Source: Deltaproteobacteria bacterium
GTDB taxonomy: Bacteria > Myxococcota > Kuafuiibacteriia > Kuafuiibacteriales > Kuafuiibacteriaceae
Length of the DNA: 64,000 nucleotides
Direction of reading: 5' to 3'
NCBI GenBank assembly: GCA_020632995.1
Contig: JACKEN010000003.1
Span: 248,001 to 312,000, forward strand
Each line of letters starts with the position of its first letter. The first letter of the stretch is position 1. The notes under the pieces are model-generated. The model saw only the letters and a program-made list of their open reading frames with translations, ran no database searches and had not been told where the DNA came from. The position numbers and the translations under genes were made by a program. This document shows, in pieces, positions 30,039 to 38,672 of the stretch.

Positions 30039-31531
30039 CGCGCGGTCTCCTCGAGGACCTGGCTCCGCATCCGCTCCACCGACGTGAACGGCATGCAAGG
30101 TGCCCGGCAGGCGGCGGCCCGGCGCAGGGCGAGCTGCGCGAGGTGGGCCAGCCGGGGCTCCTCGGGGGTGGCGGCCTCCCTCGCGCGGAGGGCGGCGGCG
30201 TCGAGCACCTCCCGCAAGACACAGAGGCGGCCCAGGCGGTGCAGGTCGCGTTGCATCCCGAACACCCGGACCCCGGCCGACTGCTTGAGCGCATCGACCT
30301 CGTCTCGCAGCCAATGATGGACGGTGTCGGCGGCGGCGTGGCCGAGCGCGGGCCGCGGAGCGTCGCTCCGGCTCACCTCGAGGGTGCCGAGGCGGGTCAG
30401 GAGCACGTCGTTGGCCCCCTCGAAGATCCGGGTCACCCGGGCGTCCCGCAACAGGAGCGGCACGCCGCCCTCCTCGATGAAGCCGCCGCCCCCGTGGAGC
30501 TGGAGCGCGGTGTCCACGATCTCCCAGTCGCCCTCGCTCGCGAACACCTTCGCCGCGAGCGAGCGGGCCATGAGGGCGGTGACGTCGCGCTCGTCCACCG
30601 CGTCGGCGGCGCGGCGCACGAGGGACTCCATCCCGTAGTGGAGCGCCATCATGCCGCCGAGCTGCTCGGCCACCACGTCGAAGGCGATGAGGGGGCGTCC
30701 GAACTGGCGCCGGGTGGTGACCTGGAGCCGCGTCAGCTCCAGCGCCGCCTCCGCCGCACCCACGCAGCCGGCGGCCATCGCGATGCGACCGAAGGCGAGC
30801 ACGTGCTCGACGAGGTCCTTGCCGCGGCCGGGCTCACCGATCACGCGGCTCGCCGGCACCGCGACCCCGTCGAGGAAGAGCGACGCGGTGGAGGAGCCCC
30901 GCAGGCCCAGCTTGTCCTCCTCCTTGCCCACGGTGAGGCCGGCGTCGCCGCGCTCGAGGAGCACCAGGCTCTGGCCGCGCCGCGCCCCGCCGAGGCCGGG
31001 GCTGCTCACGAGCAGGGTGAAGACGTCGGCGAGGTGCGCGTTGGTGACGTAGACCTTGCCCCCGTCGATGCGCAGGCCGTCCTGCGTGGCCACCGCGGTT
31101 GTGCGGAGGTTGCCGAGGTCGCTGCCGGCCTCGGCCTCGGTGGCCGAGAACGCCGCGACGCGGGCGCCGGTGGCGAGGTCGGGGAGGTAGCGGTCTTTGA
31201 GGTCGGCGGAGCCGAAGGCCACCAGGCCGCGGGTGCCGAGGCCGGCGTGCAGCCCCACCAAGGTGGCCACCGAGCGGTCGTGCCGGGCCAGGGCGCCGAG
31301 GACCGACCCCACCGCGTGCAGGCTCAGGCCGGCGCCGCCGTGGGACTCGGGCAGGGACATACCGAAGAGCCCGAGCTCGGCCAGGGCCTCGACGAGGGGC
31401 CGGGGGATGCGCTTGTCGTGATCCACCGTGAGCGCGCGGATCTGCTCCGCCGCCAGGCGGTGGATGGAGTCGATGAGGACGGCGGTGACCTCGGACTCCT
31501 CCCGGGTCGCGCCGACGGCGGCGAGGCTCAC
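30035..31531 (-). CDS. Acyl-CoA (acyl-ACP) dehydrogenase, FAD-dependent
   Basis: 498 residues from the GTG at 31531 (GTGA overlap with the ACP stop). Acyl-CoA dehydrogenase blocks are clear: FGMSLPESHGGAGLSLHAVGSVLGALARHD, AFSATEAEAGSDLGNLRTTAVATQDGLRIDGGKVYVTNAHLADVFTLLV, the flavin-contact TTRRQFGRPLIAFDVVAEQLG, and LHGGGGFIEEGGVPLLLRDARVTRIFEGANDVLLTR with the catalytic Glu region (FEGAND). The C-terminus has an extra helical part of about 100 residues, making it longer than the usual 380-residue enzymes. Alpha,beta-desaturation of an ACP-bound acyl chain is inferred from its place in the operon. Confidence 0.9.
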   Translation of the reverse strand: MSLAAVGATREESEVTAVLIDSIHRLAAEQIRALTVDHDKRIPRPLVEALAELGLFGMSLPESHGGAGLSLHAVGSVLGALARHDRSVATLVGLHAGLGTRGLVAFGSADLKDRYLPDLATGARVAAFSATEAEAGSDLGNLRTTAVATQDGLRIDGGKVYVTNAHLADVFTLLVSSPGLGGARRGQSLVLLERGDAGLTVGKEEDKLGLRGSSTASLFLDGVAVPASRVIGEPGRGKDLVEHVLAFGRIAMAAGCVGAAEAALELTRLQVTTRRQFGRPLIAFDVVAEQLGGMMALHYGMESLVRRAADAVDERDVTALMARSLAAKVFASEGDWEIVDTALQLHGGGGFIEEGGVPLLLRDARVTRIFEGANDVLLTRLGTLEVSRSDAPRPALGHAAADTVHHWLRDEVDALKQSAGVRVFGMQRDLHRLGRLCVLREVLDAAALRAREAATPEEPRLAHLAQLALRRAAACRAPCMPFTSVERMRSQVLEETAR

Positions 31532-31770
31532 GACGGCGCCCCGAGCCGGGTGCGCGTCACCTCGATGATCTGGGCCACGGTGGTGATCGCCACCGCCTCC
31601 TCCATCTCGATGTCCACATCGTAGCGCTCGGCCAGCACCGACAGGAGCTCCATGGAGGAGACGGAGTCGAGGCCGAGGTCCTCTCGGAGGCGGTCCTCCG
31701 CGTGGATGTCGGCGGGGCGGACGGCGGCGACCTCGGCGATGGCTTCTCGGATCTCTTGCTCCAGGTTCAT
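31528..31770 (-). CDS. Acyl carrier protein
   Basis: 80 residues from the ATG at 31770. The phosphopantetheine-attachment motif is DLGLDSVSSMEL, with Ser in DSV, followed by the usual helix (MELLSVLAERYDVDIEMEEAVAITTVAQIIEV). It overlaps both neighbours by 4 bp. In this operon it is the likely carrier onto which the FAAL loads a fatty acid. It is not the housekeeping AcpP by context, since no fab genes adjoin it. Confidence 0.93.
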   Translation of the reverse strand: MNLEQEIREAIAEVAAVRPADIHAEDRLREDLGLDSVSSMELLSVLAERYDVDIEMEEAVAITTVAQIIEVTRTRLGAPS

Positions 31771-32771
31771 GCGGGTAGCTCCTCTTGGGGGCTGGGCTCG
31801 GGGATGAGGCGCATTCGACGAGCCCACGCGTCGAAGGCGTCAAGGGTGTCCTCGAGGGACCGGTAGCGGAGCCCCAGGGCCCGCTCGGAGAGGCCGGCGT
31901 CCAGCGGGACGCCGTACAGGATCAGGTCGACGATCTCGCGCGACAGCGAGGCCCGGGGGCCGCCCTCGGCCGCGCGCCGCTCCTCGGCGTCGGCCAGGGC
32001 CACCGCCTCCGCCGTGGTCAGGGGGGGCGAGGGGGGCGCGACGTGGTAGCGGCGGGCGAGCAGCTGCAGGAGATCCTGCAGGCGGTGGGTGCTGCCCGAT
32101 AGGATCACCCGCCGCGGGGATTCCTCGAGCGCGGCCAGCTGCAACATGCCCTGCGCCACGTCCCGAGCGTCGACCAGGTTGACGACGCCGTCGGGGTGGG
32201 GCGGATCCAGGCCCCGCGCGGTCCCGACGAGGAGGGCGGAGGTGCCTACCCGCAGGTCCCAAGGGCCGATGCACCCGGCGGGGCAGGCCACCCGGACCTC
32301 GAGCCGGTCCTCGGCCAGGGCCTGCGCCTCCATGTGCCACTTGAGGCGGTGGTAGGTGCCATGCTCGGGTGCCGAGGCGAAGACGTGGCCCTCGTTCGAC
32401 GACCCCGCCTGCCCCCGCGCCACGGTGGCGGTGGTGGAGGCGTAGACGAGGCGCCGCACCCCGGCCGCCGCCGCCGCGTCCAGCACGTTCCTGGTCTGGC
32501 GCAGGCCGGCTTGCAGAGCCTCCTCGGGCCGATGTGCGAAGCGGGGGTAGTGCCCGGCCGCGTGGAACACCACGTCCACGTCGCGCATGGCCGCTTGCAG
32601 GCCCTCGGGGTCCTCCAGGTCGGCGGGCACGAGCGGGACCTTGCGGCTCCTCAGGGGCAGGACGTTGCTGCGCGCCCGGCGCCCGCACCGCGGGGTGTGG
32701 CCCGCGGCGAGCAGGGCGTCCACCAGGTTGAGCCCGATGAAGCCGCCCGCGCCGAGGACCAGGGCCTTCAC
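31767..32771 (-). CDS. NAD(P)-dependent epimerase/dehydratase (extended SDR)
   Basis: 334 residues from the GTG at 32771 (GTGA overlap with the FAAL stop). The Rossmann start KALVLGAGGFIGLNLVDALLAAGH carries the GxxGxxG motif. The catalytic Ser is probably in VYASTTATV and the Y-x-x-x-K pair in TYHRLKWHMEAQ. PAGCIGPWD and VNLVDARDVAQGML are typical of DTDP-sugar epimerase/dihydroflavonol-reductase-like SDRs. It may reduce or oxidise a hydroxyl/keto group on the acyl chain. The much longer upstream part of this frame antisense/overlaps the FAAL gene and is not coding. Confidence 0.85.
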   Translation of the reverse strand: MKALVLGAGGFIGLNLVDALLAAGHTPRCGRRARSNVLPLRSRKVPLVPADLEDPEGLQAAMRDVDVVFHAAGHYPRFAHRPEEALQAGLRQTRNVLDAAAAAGVRRLVYASTTATVARGQAGSSNEGHVFASAPEHGTYHRLKWHMEAQALAEDRLEVRVACPAGCIGPWDLRVGTSALLVGTARGLDPPHPDGVVNLVDARDVAQGMLQLAALEESPRRVILSGSTHRLQDLLQLLARRYHVAPPSPPLTTAEAVALADAEERRAAEGGPRASLSREIVDLILYGVPLDAGLSERALGLRYRSLEDTLDAFDAWARRMRLIPEPSPQEELPA

Positions 32772-34405
32772 ATCGCCTCCACCAGGGCGCGGCACGCGGC
32801 GCGCCGCACCTTGCCGCTCGTGGTGCGGGGGAGGGCGCCGGGGGCTACGATGGCCACGCGATCGGGGCGCAGGCCCAGCGCCTCCACCAGGCGGCCGCGC
32901 ACCCGCTGCTCCGCCCCCGCCCAGGAGCGGCTCTTCAGCTCCATCGCCACCACCAGGAGGTCCGCGCCGTCGCTCGCGTCGGGCATCGCGAAGGCGGCGA
33001 CCCCGCCCGGGGGCACGTCTTCCTCCGCCGCGAGCACCGCCTCGATCTCGTACGGGTAGACCTTCTGGCCGCCCTTGAAGATCAGGTCCTTCTCCCGTCC
33101 CGTCACGTAGAGGCGCCCGCCCTGGATCACCCCGAGGTCGCCGGTGTGGAGCCAGCCGTCGCGGAGCGCGCGCGCGGTCTGCTCGGGGGCCTCGAAGTAG
33201 CCGGTGGCGAGGGATGGGCTCTTGACGGTGATCTCGCCCTCGACCCCCTCCGGCACCACCGCGCCGTCGGGGCCGCGCAGCTCGACCTCCATCCCCGCGA
33301 GCGGGCGGCCCACCGTGGGCACCGCGCGCTGGTGCCAGGTGAGGTCCTCCTCCCGCTCGAGGCCGAAGGCCACCGCGAGGGTGTTCTCGGCCAGGCCGTA
33401 CACCGGGCGCACCACGTCCGCCGCGAGGCCGGCCGGGGCGAAGGCCTCGGTGAAGCGCTCCACCGTGCTCCGGTGCACCGGCTCGGAGCCGTTCAGGGCG
33501 TGGCGGAGCCCGGCGAGCGAGAGCAACTCGGGTTGACGGGTCTTCTTGGCCGCGAGATCGAACGCGAAGTTGGGGCCGACCGCCAGGGTGGCGCCGGTCT
33601 CCGAGAGCAGGCGCGGCCACCGATCCGGCCGAAGCAGGAAGTCCCCCGGCCGCATCAGGTGCAGCCGGAAGCCGTACAGGAGCGAGGTCAGAAGCGCCCC
33701 CACCAGGCCCATGTCGTGAAAGAGCGGGAGCCACGACAGCCCCGTGTCGCCCTCGCCCAGCCCGAGCGCGTGCCCGATCGCCCACGCGTTGTAGACCGCG
33801 GCGCCCTGCGAGATCACCGCCCCCTTGCCGGGGCCGGTGGTGCCGGAGGTGAACTGGATGAATGCAGGTTGGGTTGCGTCGACCGACGGGAGGGGGGCGG
33901 GGTGGTCGGCGGGGGCGGTGAGGGCCGGGCAGGGCCAGCCCCCACCCGCGTAGTCCCCGGTGGTGAGCACCGCCTTCGGGCGCGCCGCCGCGAGCACCGG
34001 CGCGAGGGCCGCCACCCGCCGGGGGGCGGGCTCGGGGAAGAAGGGCCAGGCCACCGGCACCGGCACCACACCGGCGAGGTGGGCGCCGAAGAAGGCCCCC
34101 ACGAAGTCGGGGCCGTTGGGGAGCAGGAGGATCACCCGGTCTCCCCGGTCGACCCCGGCCGCGAGGAGGGCGGCGGCCCACCGCCCGGCCAGCCGGAATG
34201 CGTCTTGGGCGGTGAGCTCGGAGGGGGCGGCGCCGACGTGGAAGGTCAGCCAGGGCGCGTCCAAGGAGGCGAGGCGATCCAGGGCGCCGGGGAGGGTGGA
34301 GACGGGCGGGGTCAGGGCGGGGGGCCCGGCGAGGGCGGCCAGGGGGCCCGGTTCAGGGGGCGGCCGGTCCCGCCGGCTGGAAGCCCGAGGTTCTCGGCTC
34401 TTCAT
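32768..34405 (-). CDS. Fatty acyl-AMP ligase (FAAL) / AMP-dependent synthetase
   Basis: About 545 residues from the ATG at 34405. The adenylation motifs are intact: FIQFTSGTTGPGKGAVIS (P-loop), SWLPLFHDMGLVGALLTSL (the LPxFHDMGL of FAALs), RPVYGLAENTLAVAFG, GWLHTGDLGVIQGGRLYVTGREKDLI and the C-terminal Lys in TTSGKVRR. FAALs activate a free fatty acid as acyl-AMP and pass it to an ACP or PKS/NRPS. It is the first gene of a five-gene overlapping operon with an SDR, ACP, acyl-CoA dehydrogenase and radical SAM enzyme. A TTGACA at 34456-34451 (minus strand) lies upstream, with a weak -10. Confidence 0.88.
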   Translation of the reverse strand: MKSREPRASSRRDRPPPEPGPLAALAGPPALTPPVSTLPGALDRLASLDAPWLTFHVGAAPSELTAQDAFRLAGRWAAALLAAGVDRGDRVILLLPNGPDFVGAFFGAHLAGVVPVPVAWPFFPEPAPRRVAALAPVLAAARPKAVLTTGDYAGGGWPCPALTAPADHPAPLPSVDATQPAFIQFTSGTTGPGKGAVISQGAAVYNAWAIGHALGLGEGDTGLSWLPLFHDMGLVGALLTSLLYGFRLHLMRPGDFLLRPDRWPRLLSETGATLAVGPNFAFDLAAKKTRQPELLSLAGLRHALNGSEPVHRSTVERFTEAFAPAGLAADVVRPVYGLAENTLAVAFGLEREEDLTWHQRAVPTVGRPLAGMEVELRGPDGAVVPEGVEGEITVKSPSLATGYFEAPEQTARALRDGWLHTGDLGVIQGGRLYVTGREKDLIFKGGQKVYPYEIEAVLAAEEDVPPGGVAAFAMPDASDGADLLVVAMELKSRSWAGAEQRVRGRLVEALGLRPDRVAIVAPGALPRTTSGKVRRAACRALVEAM

Positions 34406-34510
34406 CGGCGCGGCGCGGAACCTAGCAAGCCCGGCCTCCCTCGGCCAGGCGGTTGTCAATCTATCTTGCAAATGTTCCGAGCCGTCGGTTTGAAAGTAGG
34501 CGCCACCCTC

Positions 34511-34539
34511 TTGAGGTGGGGGCCCGCTTCCCGTACTTG
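34511..34539 (+). promoter_or_regulatory. Promoter of the HerA-like ATPase gene
   Basis: -35 TTGAGG (34511-34516), 17 bp, -10 TACTTG (34534-34539), then nine bases to the ATG at 34549. No Shine-Dalgarno; probably leaderless or nearly so. Confidence 0.55.
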
Positions 34540-34548
34540 AATGGGCGC

Positions 34549-36882
34549 ATGACCGACGGGCTCTATCTCGGCAAGGACCCCCAGGGCGGCCAGACCGTGG
34601 CCATCCCCCCCGACCGGCTCCGTACCCACGGGGTGGTGGTGGGCATGACGGGCAGCGGCAAGACCGGCCTCTGCCTGGTGATGCTGGAGGAGCTGGTGCG
34701 GGCGGGGGTACCCGTCATCGCGATCGATCCAAAAGGAGACCTCGGGAACCTCGGGCTCCTGTTCCCGGCCATGCAGCCGGACGACTACGCCCCCTGGTGC
34801 GGCGACGACGACCCGGCGGCGGTGGCCAGGAGCTGGCAGCAAGGCGTCTTGCGCTCGGGCCTCACCGCGGCCCAGGTGGGGGAGCTCCGAAGCAAGATGG
34901 CCCTCACCGTCTACACCCCCGGCTCGACCGCGGGGGTGCCGGTGGACCTGTTGGGCATCCTGAAGGGGCCCGACGCCGCCACCCGAGACGATCCCGAGGC
35001 GCGCGGGGAGCTGGTCGCGGGCACCGTCTCCGGCCTCCTCGGCCTCGCGGGGCGTAAGAGCGACCCGGTGAAGGACCCGGCCCACGTGGTGCTGAGCCAC
35101 ATCCTGGATCAGGCCTGGGCGTCGGGGGAGGCGGTGGACCTGGCTACGCTGGTCCTGAAGCTGGTGGACCCGCCCTTCGAGAAGGTGGGCGTGTTCCCGG
35201 TGGACCGGTTCTTCCCGCCCGACGACCGGATGGACCTCGCCATGGCCTTCAACGCCATCCTGGCCGCGCCCAGCTTCTCGGTGTGGTCGCAGGGCGCGGC
35301 GCTCGAGCCGGAGCGCATGTTCGCCCAGGGCGACAAGACACCGGTGAGCGTGTTCTCGATCGCCCACCTCGACGAGGGGCAGCGCCACTTCTTCGTGGGC
35401 CTCTTGCTCTCGAAGCTCCTCGCGTGGAGCCGCCGCCAGCCCGGTACCGACGACCTGAGGGCGGTGGTGTTCTTCGACGAGGTGGCGGGCTACCTGCCGC
35501 CGCACCCCGCGAACCCGCCGACCAAGGCGCCGCTCCTCACCATGATGAAGCAGGCTCGAGCGGTCGGGCTCGGGGTGCTCCTCGCGACCCAGAACCCGGT
35601 CGACCTCGACTACAAGGCCCTCTCCAACGCGGGCCTGTGGTGCATCGGGCGGCTCACCACCGAGCAGGATCGGGCCCGGCTCCTGAAGGGGCTCGAGGCG
35701 GAGGGCCTGGCCCCCACCGTGGCCGGCCTCGAGAAGCGTCAATTCCTCTTGCACCAGGTGGGCCGCGGGGCGCCGGAGGTCTTCGGCACCCGCCACGCGA
35801 TGTGCTATCTGCGCGGCCCCCTGACCCGGCCCGAGCTGGGGCGCCTGAACGCCCTTTGGGGGGCCGAGGCCCCGCCGCCTTCCACTGAGGAGACCCGCGC
35901 GCCGGGGAGCGCGGCAAGCCAGCCTGCGGTGGCCGCTGGCTCCAGCGTGCCCCCCACCGTGCCGGGGGTGGAGAGCTACTTCCTCGATCCGCGGGTGGCG
36001 TTCTCGGCCCGCATGGAGGGCGCGTTCGACGCTCACGCCGAGGCGCGGCGCGAGGACGGCAAGACCCTCTTCGCCCCCGCCCTCTACGCCGACCTGAACC
36101 TGCGCTTCGACGAGGACCGGGTGGGCTTCATCGTGGACCGGCGCCTGGCCCGGGTGTTCTTCCCGCTCGAGGACCGGCTCCCCGACGAGCCGATGCCGGT
36201 GCGGGTCGAGGCGCAGGATCTCTTGCCCGAGGCCCCGAAGGACGCCCTCTTCGCGCCCCTCCCCACCTGGATGGACGAGGCCAAGGAGCTCTCGGCGCTT
36301 CAGAAGCGCGTGCTGGACGACGTGTTCCGCACCGAGAGCGAGGGGATGTTCGCGAACAAGACCCTGAAGCTCTACGGCCGGGCGGGTGAGACCGAGGCCG
36401 AGTTCCGGGCCCGCTGCGAGGCCGAGGTGCAGGCGGCGGTGGACGACGAGGTGGCCAAGCTCAAGGACAAGTTCGAGGCCAAGGCCGACAAGATCCAGGA
36501 CCGCCTCTCTGACAAGGAGAAGAAGCTGGCCGAGCAGGAGAGCCTCGCCCGCTCCCGCCAGCTGGAGGAGGCGGTGAACATCGGCAGCACCATCCTCTCG
36601 TTCTTCGGGGGCAGGAAGAAGAGCCTCGGCTCCGCGGTGACCAAGCGGCGCCAGTCCGCCCAGGCAGGGGCCCGGGCCGACCAGACCGAGGCCGAGATCG
36701 AGCGCCTCAAGGCCGACGCCGAGGCGCTTGAGGCCGACCTCATGGAGGAGGTGGAGGCGATCGAGACCAAGCACAAGCGCGCCCTCGACGACATCGAGAC
36801 CAAGGAGGTCCGGCTCGAGAAGACCGACATCCGAGTGGAGGCCTTCGGGGTGCTGTGGGTCCCGGTGACCCGCCGGGTCTAG
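34549..36882 (+). CDS. HerA/VirB4-type P-loop ATPase with a C-terminal coiled coil
   Basis: 777 residues. The Walker A motif is VVVGMTGSGKTGLCLVML (residues about 25-40) and Walker B is RAVVFFDEVAGYLPP. VIAIDPKGDLGNL and QARAVGLGVLLATQNPVDLDYKALSNAGLWCIGRL are diagnostic of HerA/FtsK-superfamily DNA-pumping ATPases (helicase HerA central domain, DUF853-like). The last 250 residues are highly charged coiled coil (KLKDKFEAKADKIQDRL, AEIERLKADAEALEADLMEEV) around a short hydrophobic turn (IGSTILSFFGG). HerA proteins work with NurA or similar nucleases; none is encoded nearby, so the role (DNA repair, defence or protein translocation) is open. The TTG-started extension to 34453 lies before the promoter and is unlikely. 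Confidence 0.8.
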   Translation: MTDGLYLGKDPQGGQTVAIPPDRLRTHGVVVGMTGSGKTGLCLVMLEELVRAGVPVIAIDPKGDLGNLGLLFPAMQPDDYAPWCGDDDPAAVARSWQQGVLRSGLTAAQVGELRSKMALTVYTPGSTAGVPVDLLGILKGPDAATRDDPEARGELVAGTVSGLLGLAGRKSDPVKDPAHVVLSHILDQAWASGEAVDLATLVLKLVDPPFEKVGVFPVDRFFPPDDRMDLAMAFNAILAAPSFSVWSQGAALEPERMFAQGDKTPVSVFSIAHLDEGQRHFFVGLLLSKLLAWSRRQPGTDDLRAVVFFDEVAGYLPPHPANPPTKAPLLTMMKQARAVGLGVLLATQNPVDLDYKALSNAGLWCIGRLTTEQDRARLLKGLEAEGLAPTVAGLEKRQFLLHQVGRGAPEVFGTRHAMCYLRGPLTRPELGRLNALWGAEAPPPSTEETRAPGSAASQPAVAAGSSVPPTVPGVESYFLDPRVAFSARMEGAFDAHAEARREDGKTLFAPALYADLNLRFDEDRVGFIVDRRLARVFFPLEDRLPDEPMPVRVEAQDLLPEAPKDALFAPLPTWMDEAKELSALQKRVLDDVFRTESEGMFANKTLKLYGRAGETEAEFRARCEAEVQAAVDDEVAKLKDKFEAKADKIQDRLSDKEKKLAEQESLARSRQLEEAVNIGSTILSFFGGRKKSLGSAVTKRRQSAQAGARADQTEAEIERLKADAEALEADLMEEVEAIETKHKRALDDIETKEVRLEKTDIRVEAFGVLWVPVTRRV

Positions 36883-36885
36883 CGG

Positions 36886-37584
36886 ATGGACGACATCAAG
36901 CTCCTGCCGTCCGCGATGACCCCGCTCGCCACCGAGGAAGGGGCGCTCCGCCGCATCGGGCCCTATCTGCCCGTGCTGGACGCCTGCCGGCTCTGCCCCG
37001 CCCGGTGCTGTAGGTTGACGGTGCGCTGCTCGGTGGCGGACGTCGTGCGCTTCTGTCACGTGCTCCAGCTCCCCTGGCAAGCGGGCTTTCGCATCATCCC
37101 CGGCGATAGCCCGGAGTCCATCCCGGTGACCACCGGGGAGGGCACGACGAACGTGGACTTCGCGCTCCGCCAGAAGAGCAACGGAGATTGCGCCAACCTG
37201 GTCGAGCACGCGGGCTACTGGCGCTGCGGATCGTATGCGGCCCGCCCCTCACCCTGCCGCCTGTACCCGGTGAGCTACGACGCCCCCACCCGGGCCGGGG
37301 GCACGCCCTACGTGCAGTGCCCGGTGCCGTGGCCGATCACCCCGAGCGCGGAGCTCCGGTTGAAGGAGGACATCCAGATGAGCATCGACGGGTGGGCCCT
37401 GCACCAGTCCCTGCGCCAGGCCTGGATCGACGCGGGGGGCGGGGACCAGGCGGCGATGGTGCAGTTCATCTTGACGCGGGCCCGCGACGCCCTCTCGCTC
37501 GACGCACCGGACCTGCTCGCTCAGGGGAGCCCGGACGCCCGCCTGTTCGCCGCGATGAAGGACGCCCGCGTCATCCGACGCTGA
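36886..37584 (+). CDS. YkgJ-family Cys-cluster protein
   Basis: 232 residues, ATG three bases after the ATPase stop. The cluster CRLCPARCC at about residue 37 and later CANLVEHAGYWRCGSYAARPSPCRLYPV give the CxxCxxxCC ... C ... C-x-x-Y-P pattern of YkgJ/flagellin-N-methylase-like proteins, thought to bind iron or an Fe-S cluster (one branch, FliB, methylates flagellin). No motif for methyl transfer is seen here. It is probably in the same operon as the ATPase. The C-terminal region is helical and not family-specific. Confidence 0.8.
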   Translation: MDDIKLLPSAMTPLATEEGALRRIGPYLPVLDACRLCPARCCRLTVRCSVADVVRFCHVLQLPWQAGFRIIPGDSPESIPVTTGEGTTNVDFALRQKSNGDCANLVEHAGYWRCGSYAARPSPCRLYPVSYDAPTRAGGTPYVQCPVPWPITPSAELRLKEDIQMSIDGWALHQSLRQAWIDAGGGDQAAMVQFILTRARDALSLDAPDLLAQGSPDARLFAAMKDARVIRR

Positions 37585-38038
37585 GCAGGTCGCTTGCGCC
37601 GAGCCTGGAGCCGACTCCAGGTTCGTCCCCTGAAGCCCGAGCCCTGTCTCTGAGCCCTGAAACCTGTCTCTGAGCCCTGAAGCCTGAACCCCGTCTCTGC
37701 ACCCTGAGAGCCAGAGCCCTGTCTCTGATGCATGAAGCCGCCGGCGGGGCATCGGGCGGGGTGCCAGGCTTCAGAGACAGGACTCAGGCAGCAGGCTTCA
37801 GGCGGCAGGCTTCAGGGATCAGGTCGTGGGCGGCGCCCGGACTTGGGAGCACGGGCGCCCCATCCCTTCGGCCTGGGCCCTGAAGCCTGAGCGCTGAAGC
37901 CAGAGCCCTGTCTCTGATGCCTGAAGCCGCCGGCGGGGCATCGGGCGGGGTGTCAGGCTTCAGAGACAGGCTTCAGGCAGCAGGCTTCAGGCAGCGGGCT
38001 TCGGGCTGCAAGGCTTCGGATGCTCCACCGATCCGGTC
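37585..38038. repeat. Repeat-rich intergenic region built from CCTGAAGCC / GGCTTCAGG words
   Basis: No gene. Two near-identical 94 bp copies at 37710-37803 and 37899-37992 are separated by 95 bp. Each holds an 11 bp inverted repeat (CCTGTCTCTGA ... TCAGAGACAGG) around a GC-rich core GCCGCCGGCGGGGC. The rest is filled with variants of CCTGAAGCC, GAGCCCTG and CAGGCTTCAGG in both orientations. The mix of direct and inverted words could be slippage- or extragenic-palindrome-derived and can form long cruciforms. No spacers, so not CRISPR. Confidence 0.75.
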
Positions 38039-38614
38039 TCACGACGCCTGGTCGCGCCCGTTGAAGCGCAGGATCCGCGCCGGCACCCCGGCCGCGGTGG
38101 CGCCGGCGGGCACGTCGGCCAGCACCAGCGAGTTTGCGGCGATCACCGCGCCGTCTCCGATCCGCACCGGGCCGAGGATCTTGGCCCCCGCCCCGATGAA
38201 GACGTCGTCGCCGATCACCGGCGCGCCGTTGTCGGTGCGCTGAGGGTTGGTGTTCGTGCCGAGGGTGACCTCGTGCATGATCGTCACCCGCTCGCCGATC
38301 ACCGAGCCGGGGTGGATGTGCACGCTGCCGCCGTGCAGGAGCGTGAAGCCCTCACCAATCTTCGCCTCGCGGTGGATGGTGTTGTGGGTGACCAGCTCGA
38401 GCGCGAGCCGGAGCCCGCCGTAGACCTTGGACGCCATCGGCTTCACCGGCGCGCGGGCCTCCATCGCCCACCGCCCGAAGCGGTACACCGCCATCGTCCA
38501 GTAGGCCGGATCCTTCCAGGGGTCCTCGTACCTCGCGGAGTCCTCTCGAAGGGACTTGATGAGGCCCTTCTTCGCTCCGGCGCTGCGGCGAAGCGGGATG
38601 ATCATCGACGCCAT
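38039..38614 (-). CDS. Serine-acetyltransferase-like hexapeptide protein
   Basis: 191 residues. The LbH part (about 90-185) has TIHREAKIGEGFTLLHGGSVHIHPGSVIGERVTIMHEVTLG then a flexible loop (TNTNPQRTDNGAP) and VIGDDVFIGAGAKILGPVRIGDGAVIAANSLVLADVPAGATAAGVPARIL. This order and the Cys-E-like H-x-[AG]-V/I/M-x-G motifs are those of serine O-acetyltransferase/CysE and colanic-acid acyltransferase families. The N-terminal 70 residues (KSLREDSARYEDPWKDPAYWTMAVYRFGRW) are a short helical domain as in CysE-like proteins that act on other acceptors. An O-acetyl or serine acceptor cannot be decided. Confidence 0.82.
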   Translation of the reverse strand: MASMIIPLRRSAGAKKGLIKSLREDSARYEDPWKDPAYWTMAVYRFGRWAMEARAPVKPMASKVYGGLRLALELVTHNTIHREAKIGEGFTLLHGGSVHIHPGSVIGERVTIMHEVTLGTNTNPQRTDNGAPVIGDDVFIGAGAKILGPVRIGDGAVIAANSLVLADVPAGATAAGVPARILRFNGRDQAS

Positions 38615-38672
38615 GATGCCGCCCCCAAGAGGGCCTGGCGAGCGACATTTGTCCGCCGCCGGATGAGGCGAT

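Noticed and set aside
37585..38038. CRISPR or gene remnant
   Set aside because: Repeated words vary in order and orientation without spacers, and all frames are broken or lack start context.
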